From Candidatus Sabulitectum sp. (GTDB taxonomy: Bacteria > Fermentibacterota > Fermentibacteria > Fermentibacterales > Fermentibacteraceae): a stretch of DNA of 11,329 nucleotides. Positions 1 through 7,111 of this stretch are shown piece by piece; within the stretch, counting starts at the first letter, position 1, and the number at the start of each line of letters is the position of its first letter. The notes under the pieces were generated by a model. That model was not told the origin of the DNA, did not search any database, and saw nothing but the letters and a program-made list of their open reading frames with translations. The stretch is from positions 1 through 11,329 of the forward strand of contig JAGLDB010000050.1 of assembly GCA_023145935.1 (NCBI GenBank), given 5' to 3'. The position numbers and the translations under genes were made by a program.

Positions 1-1319
1 CAACCACCTGAAGGGCCTCCGGTCTGAACAGCTTTGAATTCCTTGTCGTCGGGAATACCACCACCGATCTCGAAGATGATCTCCCGCAGGGTTATTCCCA
101 TTGGCACCTCGACAAGGCCGGTGTTCCTTACTGTTCCGACAAGAGAAAACACCTTTGTTCCCTTGGAATTTTCTGTGCCGATACTGCTGAACCAGTCGCC
201 ACCTTTGAAAACGATCGCAGGTACATTGGCCCAGGTCTCAACGTTATTGATATTTGTGGGTTTTTCCCAGAGACCTGACTCCGACGGAAATGGCGGGCGA
301 TTGCGAGGTTCCGGAGAAACACCTTCTATGGAATGCATAAGTGAAGTCTCCTCACCGCAGACAAATGCACCTGAACCCTGTCTGATCTGCAGATCAAAGG
401 AAAAATCACTGCCGAATATATTCTCACCCAGAAAACCGTTTTTCCTGGCCTGCTCAATTGCCACGGTCATGCGCTCTACAGCAAGAGGGTACTCGGTTCT
501 GACATAGACAAAACCCATTGACGCCTGCATGGCGTAACCGCCCAGGATCATTCCTTCTATGACAGAGTGGGGGTCTCCTTCAAGAACGGATCTGTCCATG
601 TAGGCTCCCGGATCTCCCTCATCGGCATTACAGACAACATACCGCTGGTCCGCTTCCGTTTTCAGAGTGTACTCCCACTTCAATCCTGTTGGAAATCCAC
701 CGCCTCCACGGCCTCTAAGGCCGGACTTCTTGACTTCCTCAATAAGCTCAGAATTCGTTCTGCTGGACAATACCTCCAGAAGAGCTCTGTAACCGAACCT
801 GGCAACATATTCTTCAATAGAGACCGGATCGATAACACCGCAGTTCCTTAGAGCGATCTTGTTCTGCTTGGCAAAGAACGGGACTTCGGTATAAAGCGGA
901 ACATCTGCTACAGTATCTGCACTGACGGAACCGTACTCTTTGAAATTATCACCAAGAAGTGTTTCCACCCGGTGAACACACAGAAGACTTTCAGTGGGAA
1001 TTCTTCCGCTATTAAGAACCTCTACCAGCTCTGCAGCTTTCTCCGGAGTCATCTCTACGAATGTAAGCCTGGGACCGTCCGGAATAAAAAGATCTACCAC
1101 CGGCTCCATCTGGCAGAAACCCAGGCAACCGGTTCTTGAAAGAATTGCATCAAAACCGGTTCTTTTCAGCTCTTCGCCAAGCCGGTCAAAAACCTCGCCG
1201 GCACCGGTGGCAAGCCCGCATGTGGCCATGCCAACAGAAATTCTGAACTTTCCCGGATAGAGCAAGCCAAGACCGACAGCTTCAAGGCTGTCCAGCTGTT
1301 GTGTATACTTATTACTCAT
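1..1319 (-). CDS. nuoF: NuoF / HndC-type NADH-binding flavoprotein subunit, N-terminal 439 residues
   Basis: FMN-containing subunit that oxidises NADH (or reduces NAD+) in complex I, NAD-linked [FeFe]-hydrogenases and bifurcating enzymes. The frame is open to the window edge with no stop, so the C-terminus lies outside. Seen: an N-terminal thioredoxin-like domain, as in HndC/HydB-type proteins, with ATCGLATGA at 32-40 and TGCLGFC at 63-69; the NADH-binding loop [14 protein letters not shown] at 202-215; the FMN site [13 protein letters not shown] at 231-243; [13 protein letters not shown] at 321-333; RPPFP at 341-345; and [10 protein letters not shown] at 354-363. The visible end (QTGGPSGG) stops just before the region where the family carries its [4Fe-4S] ligands. 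A ribosome-binding site AAGGA lies six bases before the ATG, which overlaps the fusion gene's stop as ATGA. Paired with the NuoE domain upstream it should form an NADH dehydrogenase module attached to the Hdr system. Confidence 0.93.
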   Translation of the reverse strand, partial: MSNKYTQQLDSLEAVGLGLLYPGKFRISVGMATCGLATGAGEVFDRLGEELKRTGFDAILSRTGCLGFCQMEPVVDLFIPDGPRLTFVEMTPEKAAELVEVLNSGRIPTESLLCVHRVETLLGDNFKEYGSVSADTVADVPLYTEVPFFAKQNKIALRNCGVIDPVSIEEYVARFGYRALLEVLSSRTNSELIEEVKKSGLRGRGGGGFPTGLKWEYTLKTEADQRYVVCNADEGDPGAYMDRSVLEGDPHSVIEGMILGGYAMQASMGFVYVRTEYPLAVERMTVAIEQARKNGFLGENIFGSDFSFDLQIRQGSGAFVCGEETSLMHSIEGVSPEPRNRPPFPSESGLWEKPTNINNVETWANVPAIVFKGGDWFSSIGTENSKGTKVFSLVGTVRNTGLVEVPMGITLREIIFEIGGGIPDDKEFKAVQTGGPSGG

Positions 1320-2227
1320 TGGTATTCCTTAAGTATGCCTGAGAGGTCACTAAGCTTGACTCTGCCGTAAACCTTGTCGTTGACCATTATGGCAGGAGCC
1401 AGACTGCAGCACCCGATACATCTGGCGGCTTCCAGCGAAAACTTCATATCTTCGGTTGTTCCCCCGGGTTCAACCCCGAGATCAGTGCATAACTTCTGCA
1501 TAAGTTTTTCAGCCCCTTTTACATAACATGTTGTTCCCATGCAGATACTGATCTTGTGTCTACCCTTGGGAACAAGGCTGAAAGAGTTGTAAAAGGTTGC
1601 AATGTTGTAGATATCAGCAAGGCTCACGGAAAGCTTATCGGAAATGTAAGTGATCACATCCTTGGGCAGGTATCCGTAGTGCCTGTCTACTGCCTGAAGA
1701 ACAGGCATGAGAGAACCTTCACCGCATCCGTTCTTTTCTAGAATGGGCAGCACCACATCCCGGTCTTTCTTCTCCAGGTCAACTTCATCCCGTTCCACTG
1801 GATAGATTATCATGTTCACAGGGCAGTTCTGCACACACGCACCGCAACCGGTACATGCTTCTGCATCAACATACCGGGGATGTCTTTTTACCTTTACCGT
1901 GAAATTTCCAGCTTCACCTTCAATGCCCATGACCTCTGCATTAGTAATAAGATCAATATTCAGGTGTCTGCCGCTGCCAACCAGCTTGGGAGAAATCACG
2001 CACATTGCACAATCGTTGGTAGGGAAAGTTTTGTCCAGTTGCGCCATGGTTCCACCAATGGCAGGAGTTTTTTCTACCAGGTAGACCTTGTAACCAGAAT
2101 CTGCCAGATCAAGTGATGACTGGATGCCGGCGATACCTCCACCAACCACAAGAACAGCTCCTGATTTTGTTGATTCTGTTGCCATATTCTTCTTTTCCGG
2201 CTTGATGTCTGTGACTGTGTCTGCCAT
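1316..2227 (-). CDS. Fusion of an HdrA N-terminal module with a NuoE (24 kDa, [2Fe-2S]) domain
   Basis: Seen, in 303 residues: a dinucleotide-binding GGGIAG at 29-34, [20 protein letters not shown] at 57-76, and a ferredoxin motif C125/C128/C131/C135-P, all matching the first 120 residues of the large HdrA of this operon; then, after about residue 157, a complete NuoE domain (YGYLPKD 184-190, IATFY 209-213) with its [2Fe-2S] ligands C229-x4-C234 and C270-x3-C274. The rest of HdrA, including the second half of its FAD domain, is absent. One uninterrupted frame spans the junction, so this is a fusion, not a frameshift. NuoE normally partners NuoF, whose gene follows with an ATGA overlap. Starts: the frame extends back to TTG 2296 and ATG 2287, but these would overlap the previous gene; ATG 2227, seven bases after that gene's stop, is chosen, and ATG 2185 is also possible. 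Whether the truncated HdrA part binds FAD is uncertain. Confidence 0.88.
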   Translation of the reverse strand: MADTVTDIKPEKKNMATESTKSGAVLVVGGGIAGIQSSLDLADSGYKVYLVEKTPAIGGTMAQLDKTFPTNDCAMCVISPKLVGSGRHLNIDLITNAEVMGIEGEAGNFTVKVKRHPRYVDAEACTGCGACVQNCPVNMIIYPVERDEVDLEKKDRDVVLPILEKNGCGEGSLMPVLQAVDRHYGYLPKDVITYISDKLSVSLADIYNIATFYNSFSLVPKGRHKISICMGTTCYVKGAEKLMQKLCTDLGVEPGGTTEDMKFSLEAARCIGCCSLAPAIMVNDKVYGRVKLSDLSGILKEYQ

Positions 2228-2234
2228 AATATTT

Positions 2235-3356
2235 TTACCGTGCCCTGTCTCTGTATTTTTCTGCTCTGGCTTCTTTGCGGGCAGCATAATCTTCAATAAG
2301 AGAAATCATTCCATGCCTGTATACTCTTCGTTCATCCTCTGACCGGCTCTCCCTGAGCTTGATGCTTTTCTTAGCAAGAGCATCAGCGATCATCAATCTG
2401 CCTCTTATGGTGCGAATCATTACAGTTGTGTGCTTCTCGGGAGAACCAAGGCCACCAACAGAAATATCCGCGAAATCATTGGCAAAATAATCGCACTTCA
2501 GGCAGGCTGGTCGTGCTATCTCCTCTATCTCTTTCATGGGTATGTGTACCTTCAGCCCGGATTTCAAAGTAAGAATGAAATCTTCTTTGATGTTCATGCT
2601 TTCTATCTGGTCCGGATCGATCTTCCTGTTCTTGATGAATTCCTTGTCCATTAGATTGCTCATCTCAAAACACTGCATGCAGAAAAGGCCGATGGTAAAT
2701 GTTATAATATCTGAAGGAACTATTGCCAGAGCCTGCATATTTCTGATGGAAGTTATCTGGCATGGAGTTCCCACAACAGCCAGTTTTTTCAGTTTTTGGG
2801 AATTGTCCTTGCAGGTGAATTTAATCACTGAAACGTAGTTTGCATATTTTTCTCCCACCTCTTCAAGATGGGGAAGCTCTCCAAAATGGGAACCCGCTGC
2901 CAATAAAATTTCTTCCCGCGATGTAGCCACAACTGCCCGTCTGGTGTATCCGTCAATGTTTATAGAAACAACGGCCCCATCGATATGGCCAGCTTCAAGC
3001 ATGTGAATAAGAAGAGAAGTGACTACTCCGCCGTCTGTGGCAACTTCAGCTACCGCAGGGTCTGTGGTCTTCGCCGAAATAACATCGGAGTACTGGCCAA
3101 TGGGAGCTTTCCAGTTAAATCTTGATTTAACTTCTTCCCGGACTGTATGTGTATGCGGGCAAATCATATAGCACAACCCACATGCCAGGCAGAGCTCCTT
3201 ATCGGTGTATGTGGGAAAACCGTTTTCATCAAGCTTCAAGGCTACGATCATGTTGGCAGAACAGACAGAAACGCATCCGCCGCACTTGCTGCAGATACCA
3301 GCTTCTATCACATCGGCGTACAGATCATCAAATGAACGTATCTCGTTTTCCTTCAT
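2235..3356 (-). CDS. FrhB-type flavoprotein (F420-hydrogenase/dehydrogenase beta subunit family)
   Basis: A 373-residue protein with both halves of the FrhB family. Seen: two N-terminal ferredoxin motifs, C22/C25/C28/C32 (followed by Ser instead of the usual Pro) and C56/C59/C62/C66-[10 protein letters not shown] at 108-116, the family's N-terminal signature; VGTPCQ at 195-200; FCMQC at 225-229; and [22 protein letters not shown] spanning 281-302, where the Cys pair C285/C288 and ADISVGG are diagnostic. In characterised members (FrhB, FpoF, FdhB) this subunit binds FAD and exchanges electrons with coenzyme F420; bacterial relatives without F420 exist, and their acceptor is often unknown. The gene sits between hdrC and the HdrA-NuoE fusion, where an HdrB might be expected. 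The ribosome-binding site is weak. The C-terminus is basic and highly charged ([15 protein letters not shown]). Confidence 0.88.
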   Translation of the reverse strand: MKENEIRSFDDLYADVIEAGICSKCGGCVSVCSANMIVALKLDENGFPTYTDKELCLACGLCYMICPHTHTVREEVKSRFNWKAPIGQYSDVISAKTTDPAVAEVATDGGVVTSLLIHMLEAGHIDGAVVSINIDGYTRRAVVATSREEILLAAGSHFGELPHLEEVGEKYANYVSVIKFTCKDNSQKLKKLAVVGTPCQITSIRNMQALAIVPSDIITFTIGLFCMQCFEMSNLMDKEFIKNRKIDPDQIESMNIKEDFILTLKSGLKVHIPMKEIEEIARPACLKCDYFANDFADISVGGLGSPEKHTTVMIRTIRGRLMIADALAKKSIKLRESRSEDERRVYRHGMISLIEDYAARKEARAEKYRDRAR

Positions 3357-3360
3357 TTTA

Positions 3361-3831
3361 TTACCATTCTTTTTTCAGCTCATCTTCCAGAGCCTTAATA
3401 ATTCCCTTTGAATCACTCTGGTCAGGGTGCAGCTTACTGTCTATGATCTTGCAGCGAAGACTCTGGATAGCCTTATCCAGTTCACGGGCCTGGTCCAGCC
3501 TCTCCCGTGGAGCATATCCTTCCTTAACAGCCATATCCCGGAGAATGCTGATCACATCTGTGAATTTTACATTCTGCGGGCAGAGAGCAGCGCAGGTGTA
3601 ACACCTGGAACACATCCACAGGAGATCCGACGAGAGAACTTCTTTCCGCATTCCAAGTATGGCCATACGGATGATCTTTCTGGGATCGTACTCGTCATGT
3701 ACCTCTGCCACAGGGCATGAAGCGGTACAAGTTCCGCATGTGAAGCAGCGCATGAAGGATTCTGCACCGGGCTGTGCTGCTATGTCATTCTTGAAGTTCG
3801 GGTCATTCTCGGCAATAATTATCTTTTTCAT
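3361..3831 (-). CDS. hdrC: HdrC-like 4Fe-4S dicluster protein
   Basis: Small relay protein, 156 residues, with two ferredoxin motifs: C29/C32/C35/C39-P (CFTCGTCTASCP) and C74/C77/C80/C84-P (CSRCYTCAALCP). The pattern, the RKIIRMAILG helix between them and the short helical tail are typical of HdrC, which carries electrons between HdrA and the catalytic HdrB. GGAG lies eight bases before the ATG. It follows the FlxA-like gene by 14 bases and precedes the FrhB-type gene by four. No HdrB is encoded next to it, so its usual partner is missing here; it may instead pass electrons to the FrhB-type flavoprotein at 2235-3356. That change of partner is inference from gene order. Confidence 0.88.
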   Translation of the reverse strand: MKKIIIAENDPNFKNDIAAQPGAESFMRCFTCGTCTASCPVAEVHDEYDPRKIIRMAILGMRKEVLSSDLLWMCSRCYTCAALCPQNVKFTDVISILRDMAVKEGYAPRERLDQARELDKAIQSLRCKIIDSKLHPDQSDSKGIIKALEDELKKEW

Positions 3832-3845
3832 GAGCCAATCTCCAT

Positions 3846-4679
3846 CTAAACCGTCTCGGGTATATTTTTCAACTCCGCCATTGAAAACACAGGACCATCA
3901 ATACAGATATATTTTGAACCGATATTGCATCTACCGCATTTGCCAATACCGCATTTCATTCGTCGTTCAAGGGAGGTGTAGATCATCTCATCTGAGAATC
4001 CCAGTTTTGTAAGAACCGGCAGGGTATACTTTATCATCACAGGGGGACCACAGACGATGGCCATGGTGTTGTCGGGAACAGGGGCCACCTCTTCAACAAC
4101 CGCCGGAACAAAACCGGTCTTTTCATCCCAGCCGTCCACCGGTTTGTCTATTGTAAGATGCATCTGAATATCATCTCTCTGTTTCCACATGGCTATCTCG
4201 TCCTTGTAGATGAACAGATCGGGATTTCTGGCTCCATAGATAACTGTGATATCCTTGTAGTGATCTCTTGAGTCTATGAGGTAGATAAGAAGAGACCGGA
4301 GAGTAGTGAATGCAAAACCGCCTCCTATTATCAGGATGTTCATCCCTTTCATATCTTCTACAGGATACCAGTTACCCAGAGGCCCCCGCAAACCGATGAG
4401 ATCGCCGTTCCTCAGGTAATGGATCTCATTTGTAACAGAACCGGTTCTGTTAACAGTGAATCGAAGAAAGCCTTCTTCTGTGGGCGAAGACGCAATACCG
4501 AAAGGTGATTCCCCTTTTCCTGGTATTGACAGCTCACAGAACTGCCCTGGAAGGTAGTTGAACGCCTCCCTGTCGGCTTGGTTCACAAAGGAAAGATCAT
4601 AGGTTCGCAGTGTTCTTGCCGGATCCTCTATTCCGATCCGTTCAACCCTCATTTCCTGTGGGATACAGTAGTTACCCAT
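3846..4679 (-). CDS. flxA: FAD/NAD(P)H-binding reductase, FlxA / sulfhydrogenase gamma (HydG)-like
   Basis: Flavoprotein of the ferredoxin-NADP reductase fold that oxidises NAD(P)H, or reduces NAD(P)+, and exchanges electrons with the Fe-S partner FlxB. It has 277 residues, normal for the family. Seen: RTYDL at 25-29 (an RxY-type FAD site), LPGQF at 43-47, SPFGIASSP at 58-66, RGPLGNWYP at 98-106, the nucleotide-binding loop GGGFAFTTLRS at 119-129, CGPPVM at 210-215, and a C-terminal [2Fe-2S] site C243-x4-C248-x2-C251-x7-C259, as in PyrK and HydG proteins. A ribosome-binding site AGGGA stands seven bases before the ATG, inside the end of the FlxB-like gene, which it overlaps by eight bases. 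In Flx-Hdr systems this is the NADH entry point; whether this one prefers NADH or NADPH cannot be read from the motif. Confidence 0.9.
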   Translation of the reverse strand: MGNYCIPQEMRVERIGIEDPARTLRTYDLSFVNQADREAFNYLPGQFCELSIPGKGESPFGIASSPTEEGFLRFTVNRTGSVTNEIHYLRNGDLIGLRGPLGNWYPVEDMKGMNILIIGGGFAFTTLRSLLIYLIDSRDHYKDITVIYGARNPDLFIYKDEIAMWKQRDDIQMHLTIDKPVDGWDEKTGFVPAVVEEVAPVPDNTMAIVCGPPVMIKYTLPVLTKLGFSDEMIYTSLERRMKCGIGKCGRCNIGSKYICIDGPVFSMAELKNIPETV

Positions 4680-5730
4680 TTGTTATTCCCTGCTTTTTGT
4701 ATTCATTTATTCTCTTCAATACTTCTCTGATATCAAGGTTTACCGGGCAGACCGTTACACACCTGCCGCATCCTGTGCACAGGAACTCACCATACTTCTC
4801 CGGGAAGTAGCTGTACTTGTGCATAACACGCTGTCTGACCCTCTGGCTGGACAATGCCCTGGGGTTATGGCCTGAAGCTTCCATTGTAAAAATGGGGAAC
4901 ATGCAGGAATCCCAGATACGGATACGCTTGCCGCTGCTACCCTTGCCTTCGTCCTGAATATCGTAGCAGTGACAGGTGGGACAGCTGAAAGTACAGGCAC
5001 CGCAGTTTATGCACTTTGCGCTTATATCTTCCCACACAGGCTCATCGTATTTTTTGTTCAACATCTCACCGAGGCCGTTTACATCCATGGGTTCATCCAT
5101 GCCGCCCAGGGCTTCAGAAGCCAGCTGCGCTGCTGCGGTTTTGTCCTCTTCTGTAGAATCAGTAAAGGAAGACATCTTATCAAGAACAGCTCGACCCTTG
5201 TCTGTCACAGGCTCCATAAGAAATCTGTCACCGACATCAGCCACAAAGACATCCATTCCCTGAGAGCTGTGAGGCCCTCCTTCGAACCAGTTACAGAAAC
5301 ATGTTGAAAGCGGCTCATTGCAACCGGTACCGAATATCACCGAACTGTCGTACTTTTCTTTCCAGTACGGATCCTGGAAATTCTTGTTGTCAGGCATCTG
5401 AATTGCGCTTCCAAAAACCTTGTTCAGCATAAGCAGGCTTCTTGAATCACACCCTCTCATTCCCCATACGGCAATGGGTTTTCCGGCTTCCTTCTCTGGC
5501 ACCCGGATTCCCTCTTTATCGTACTCGTAAAGAACCTCTGAATGGGGAAAGAAGATCCCTTTAGGCGAAAGATCCGTTACAAGAGTCTTAAGATCGATCT
5601 CATCTTCGGATTCAACGGGGATGAATTCGGTCTTTCCCCCGGTCTTTCCCGGAGCATACACGGCGTATTCCGCCGAAAGCTCAAGGATGAAACTACCAAA
5701 CTTCTTTTTATCAAGGCTGACCATATTCAT
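4672..5730 (-). CDS. flxB: 4Fe-4S dicluster protein, FlxB / sulfhydrogenase beta (HydB)-like
   Basis: Iron-sulfur partner of the FAD-NAD(P)H reductase encoded next, 352 residues. Seen: an N-terminal domain with RGCDSRS at 92-98 and cysteines C137, C144 and C146 (GCNEPLSTCFC); then C240/C243/C246/C250-P followed by C253 and C255; and a C-terminal ferredoxin motif C318/C321/C324/C328-P ending in CPVNLDI. This layout is shared by sulfhydrogenase beta (HydB), anaerobic sulfite reductase AsrA and FlxB; the FlxA-like gene directly downstream and the Hdr context favour FlxB. The start at 5730 forms a TAATG overlap with the previous stop. A second in-frame ATG at 5724 has the better-spaced GGGG (8 bases instead of 2) and may be the real start, which would shorten the protein by two residues. 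It overlaps flxA by eight bases. Confidence 0.85.
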   Translation of the reverse strand: MNMVSLDKKKFGSFILELSAEYAVYAPGKTGGKTEFIPVESEDEIDLKTLVTDLSPKGIFFPHSEVLYEYDKEGIRVPEKEAGKPIAVWGMRGCDSRSLLMLNKVFGSAIQMPDNKNFQDPYWKEKYDSSVIFGTGCNEPLSTCFCNWFEGGPHSSQGMDVFVADVGDRFLMEPVTDKGRAVLDKMSSFTDSTEEDKTAAAQLASEALGGMDEPMDVNGLGEMLNKKYDEPVWEDISAKCINCGACTFSCPTCHCYDIQDEGKGSSGKRIRIWDSCMFPIFTMEASGHNPRALSSQRVRQRVMHKYSYFPEKYGEFLCTGCGRCVTVCPVNLDIREVLKRINEYKKQGITNG

Positions 5731-6695
5731 TACCCCATTATGAATTTCTGTTTCTCGTCTTCTTTGAAATCTGACATAGCGGGCTTTCCATTTATATCAA
5801 GACCTGCAACATCTCCGAATCTGTCTTTCACTTCCATGGCAACTTTTCTGTTCATCATCAGCAGGTTGATATCCATTGGGCAGGCCCTCTCACAGGCACC
5901 GCATTCCACACATCTTCCTGCCACATGAAGATTTCGTATTACATGAAAGATCACCGAATCTGTATACTCGCAGGTGCCGCCTATCCACTTGGGATCATTC
6001 TGATCCACAAAACAGACATTGCAGTAACACGAAGGACATACATTCCTGCATGCATAGCAGCGAATGCACTTCTGGTACTCGGCACGGGTCTGCTCCCACC
6101 GGTCTGAATCAGGCAGATTCTGGAAATCAACAATCTCTTTTACTCTGTCTTCATTGGCAACTTCACCACGGGCCTCGCCCATGAAAAAATCGTATTCCTG
6201 TGCGTCAGGGTAAATACAGGCCAAGCACGAGGAACTGAGTATCTCCTGCCTGTTCAGAGAGAGTTCAAACCCTCTGCCTTTAACAGTAACGGTTTCACCG
6301 TTGTCCACGAGTTCCAGTACCTCTCTGCCCTCTGTGGCAGCAAGCACTTTCTTTTTATCAAGCACGCCGTGACAAGGTACACCAACTATGACCACATTCT
6401 CCCTTTTTATCTGCTTTTCAAGAATATTCAAAACAACAGAACGGGCATCGCAGCCTTTCACCGCAATACCAACCTTTTTGTCTGCATACTGCTTCTTGTC
6501 TTTGGTGAAATAGATGGAAAGGTTGTTTCCGCATGTTACATCAAAGATCACTCTGTCCGCCTCTTTTTCGGTGGTAATAAACAGAGGTGTTGCCGCAAGG
6601 GGCAGAGACCCCTTTTCCCATCCGAGAAACAGATCAACCTTTTTCTCGGATACAAGCATCTTTATCGTTTCGCGAAGATTATCTGTTGTGTTCAT
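5730..6695 (-). CDS. 4Fe-4S dicluster protein, FdhB/FlxC-like (copy 2)
   Basis: Cytoplasmic iron-sulfur protein of 321 residues that probably relays electrons between MvhD/HdrA and the Flx module. Seen: an N-terminal FrhB/FdhB-like region with C55, KGCDARS at 80-86 and GVPCHGV at 105-111; a lone C157-x2-C160 pair; then two ferredoxin motifs, C210/C213/C216/C220-P and C262/C265/C268/C272-P. After the first motif come extra cysteines C223, C225 and C228 (CP-x-CYC-x2-C), the same pattern as in the partial protein at 10620-11329. The start ATG overlaps the MvhD stop (ATGA), and the stop overlaps the next start (TAATG), so it is tightly coupled on both sides. By position it corresponds to FlxC; by sequence it could equally be named formate dehydrogenase beta-like. 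Whether it binds a flavin cannot be told from motifs. Confidence 0.85.
   Translation of the reverse strand: MNTTDNLRETIKMLVSEKKVDLFLGWEKGSLPLAATPLFITTEKEADRVIFDVTCGNNLSIYFTKDKKQYADKKVGIAVKGCDARSVVLNILEKQIKRENVVIVGVPCHGVLDKKKVLAATEGREVLELVDNGETVTVKGRGFELSLNRQEILSSSCLACIYPDAQEYDFFMGEARGEVANEDRVKEIVDFQNLPDSDRWEQTRAEYQKCIRCYACRNVCPSCYCNVCFVDQNDPKWIGGTCEYTDSVIFHVIRNLHVAGRCVECGACERACPMDINLLMMNRKVAMEVKDRFGDVAGLDINGKPAMSDFKEDEKQKFIMG
5733..5736 (-). promoter_or_regulatory. Candidate ribosome-binding site (GGGG) of the FlxB-like gene
   Basis: GGGG lies only two bases before the ATG at 5730 but eight bases before the in-frame ATG at 5724. Spacing therefore favours 5724, while the TAATG overlap would favour re-initiation at 5730. 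The sequence does not settle it. Confidence 0.4.
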
Positions 6696-7111
6696 AATTT
6701 CTTAACCAGCCTTGTGGCGGGACCGAGTTCTCTTACATCTTCGGTTATCTTTGTAACAACTTTTGCAAACCTGTCTCCCTCGCCAGCAGATATCCATGAG
6801 AACTGAACCCTGTTTGGCTCTACTCCTATGAATTCCAGGAGAGGTTTGAGAACTGCAAATTTTCTTCTTGCCACATAGTTCCCGGAAATGTAGTGACAAT
6901 CTCCAGGGTGACACCCCGAAATCAGCACACCATCAAAGCCTGATTGAAGGCTCTTCAGTATGAAAAGCGGGTCGACCCGACCGGAACATGGAACTCTGAC
7001 AACCCTGATGGAGGGTGGGTACTGCATTCTGGAAACTCCTGCCAGGTCGGCACCTGCATAGGAACACCAGTTGCAGAGTATGGCCAGTATTCTAGGCTGC
7101 CATTCACTCAT
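6692..7111 (-). CDS. mvhD: MvhD / FlxD-type iron-sulfur protein (copy 2)
   Basis: Second [2Fe-2S] electron-transfer protein of the MvhD family, 139 residues. Seen: C13-x2-C16 in CNWCSYAGAD, C42 in PCSGRVDP, and C67-x4-C72 in SGCHPGDCHY. A good ribosome-binding site, AAGGA, lies five bases before the ATG. The gene overlaps the hdrA stop by four bases (ATGA), and its own stop overlaps the next start the same way. Lying directly after hdrA and before FlxC-, FlxB- and FlxA-like genes, it fits FlxD, the subunit that links the Flx NADH module to HdrA in FlxABCD-HdrABC systems; that placement is inference from gene context. Copy 1 on the other side of hdrA presumably serves a different partner or the other half of HdrA. 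Confidence 0.95.
   Translation of the reverse strand: MSEWQPRILAILCNWCSYAGADLAGVSRMQYPPSIRVVRVPCSGRVDPLFILKSLQSGFDGVLISGCHPGDCHYISGNYVARRKFAVLKPLLEFIGVEPNRVQFSWISAGEGDRFAKVVTKITEDVRELGPATRLVKKL

Noticed and set aside
34..1260. Several plus-strand open frames of 88-157 codons at the left edge
   Set aside because: The minus-strand frame here is open from 1319 to 1 and reads as an unambiguous NuoF, so these are shadows.
1316..2296. HdrA-NuoE junction as a frameshift, pseudogene or assembly error
   Set aside because: The frame is continuous, both parts keep all their cysteine motifs, and the overlaps with neighbours are regular. Chimeric assembly cannot be excluded without reads but nothing suggests it.
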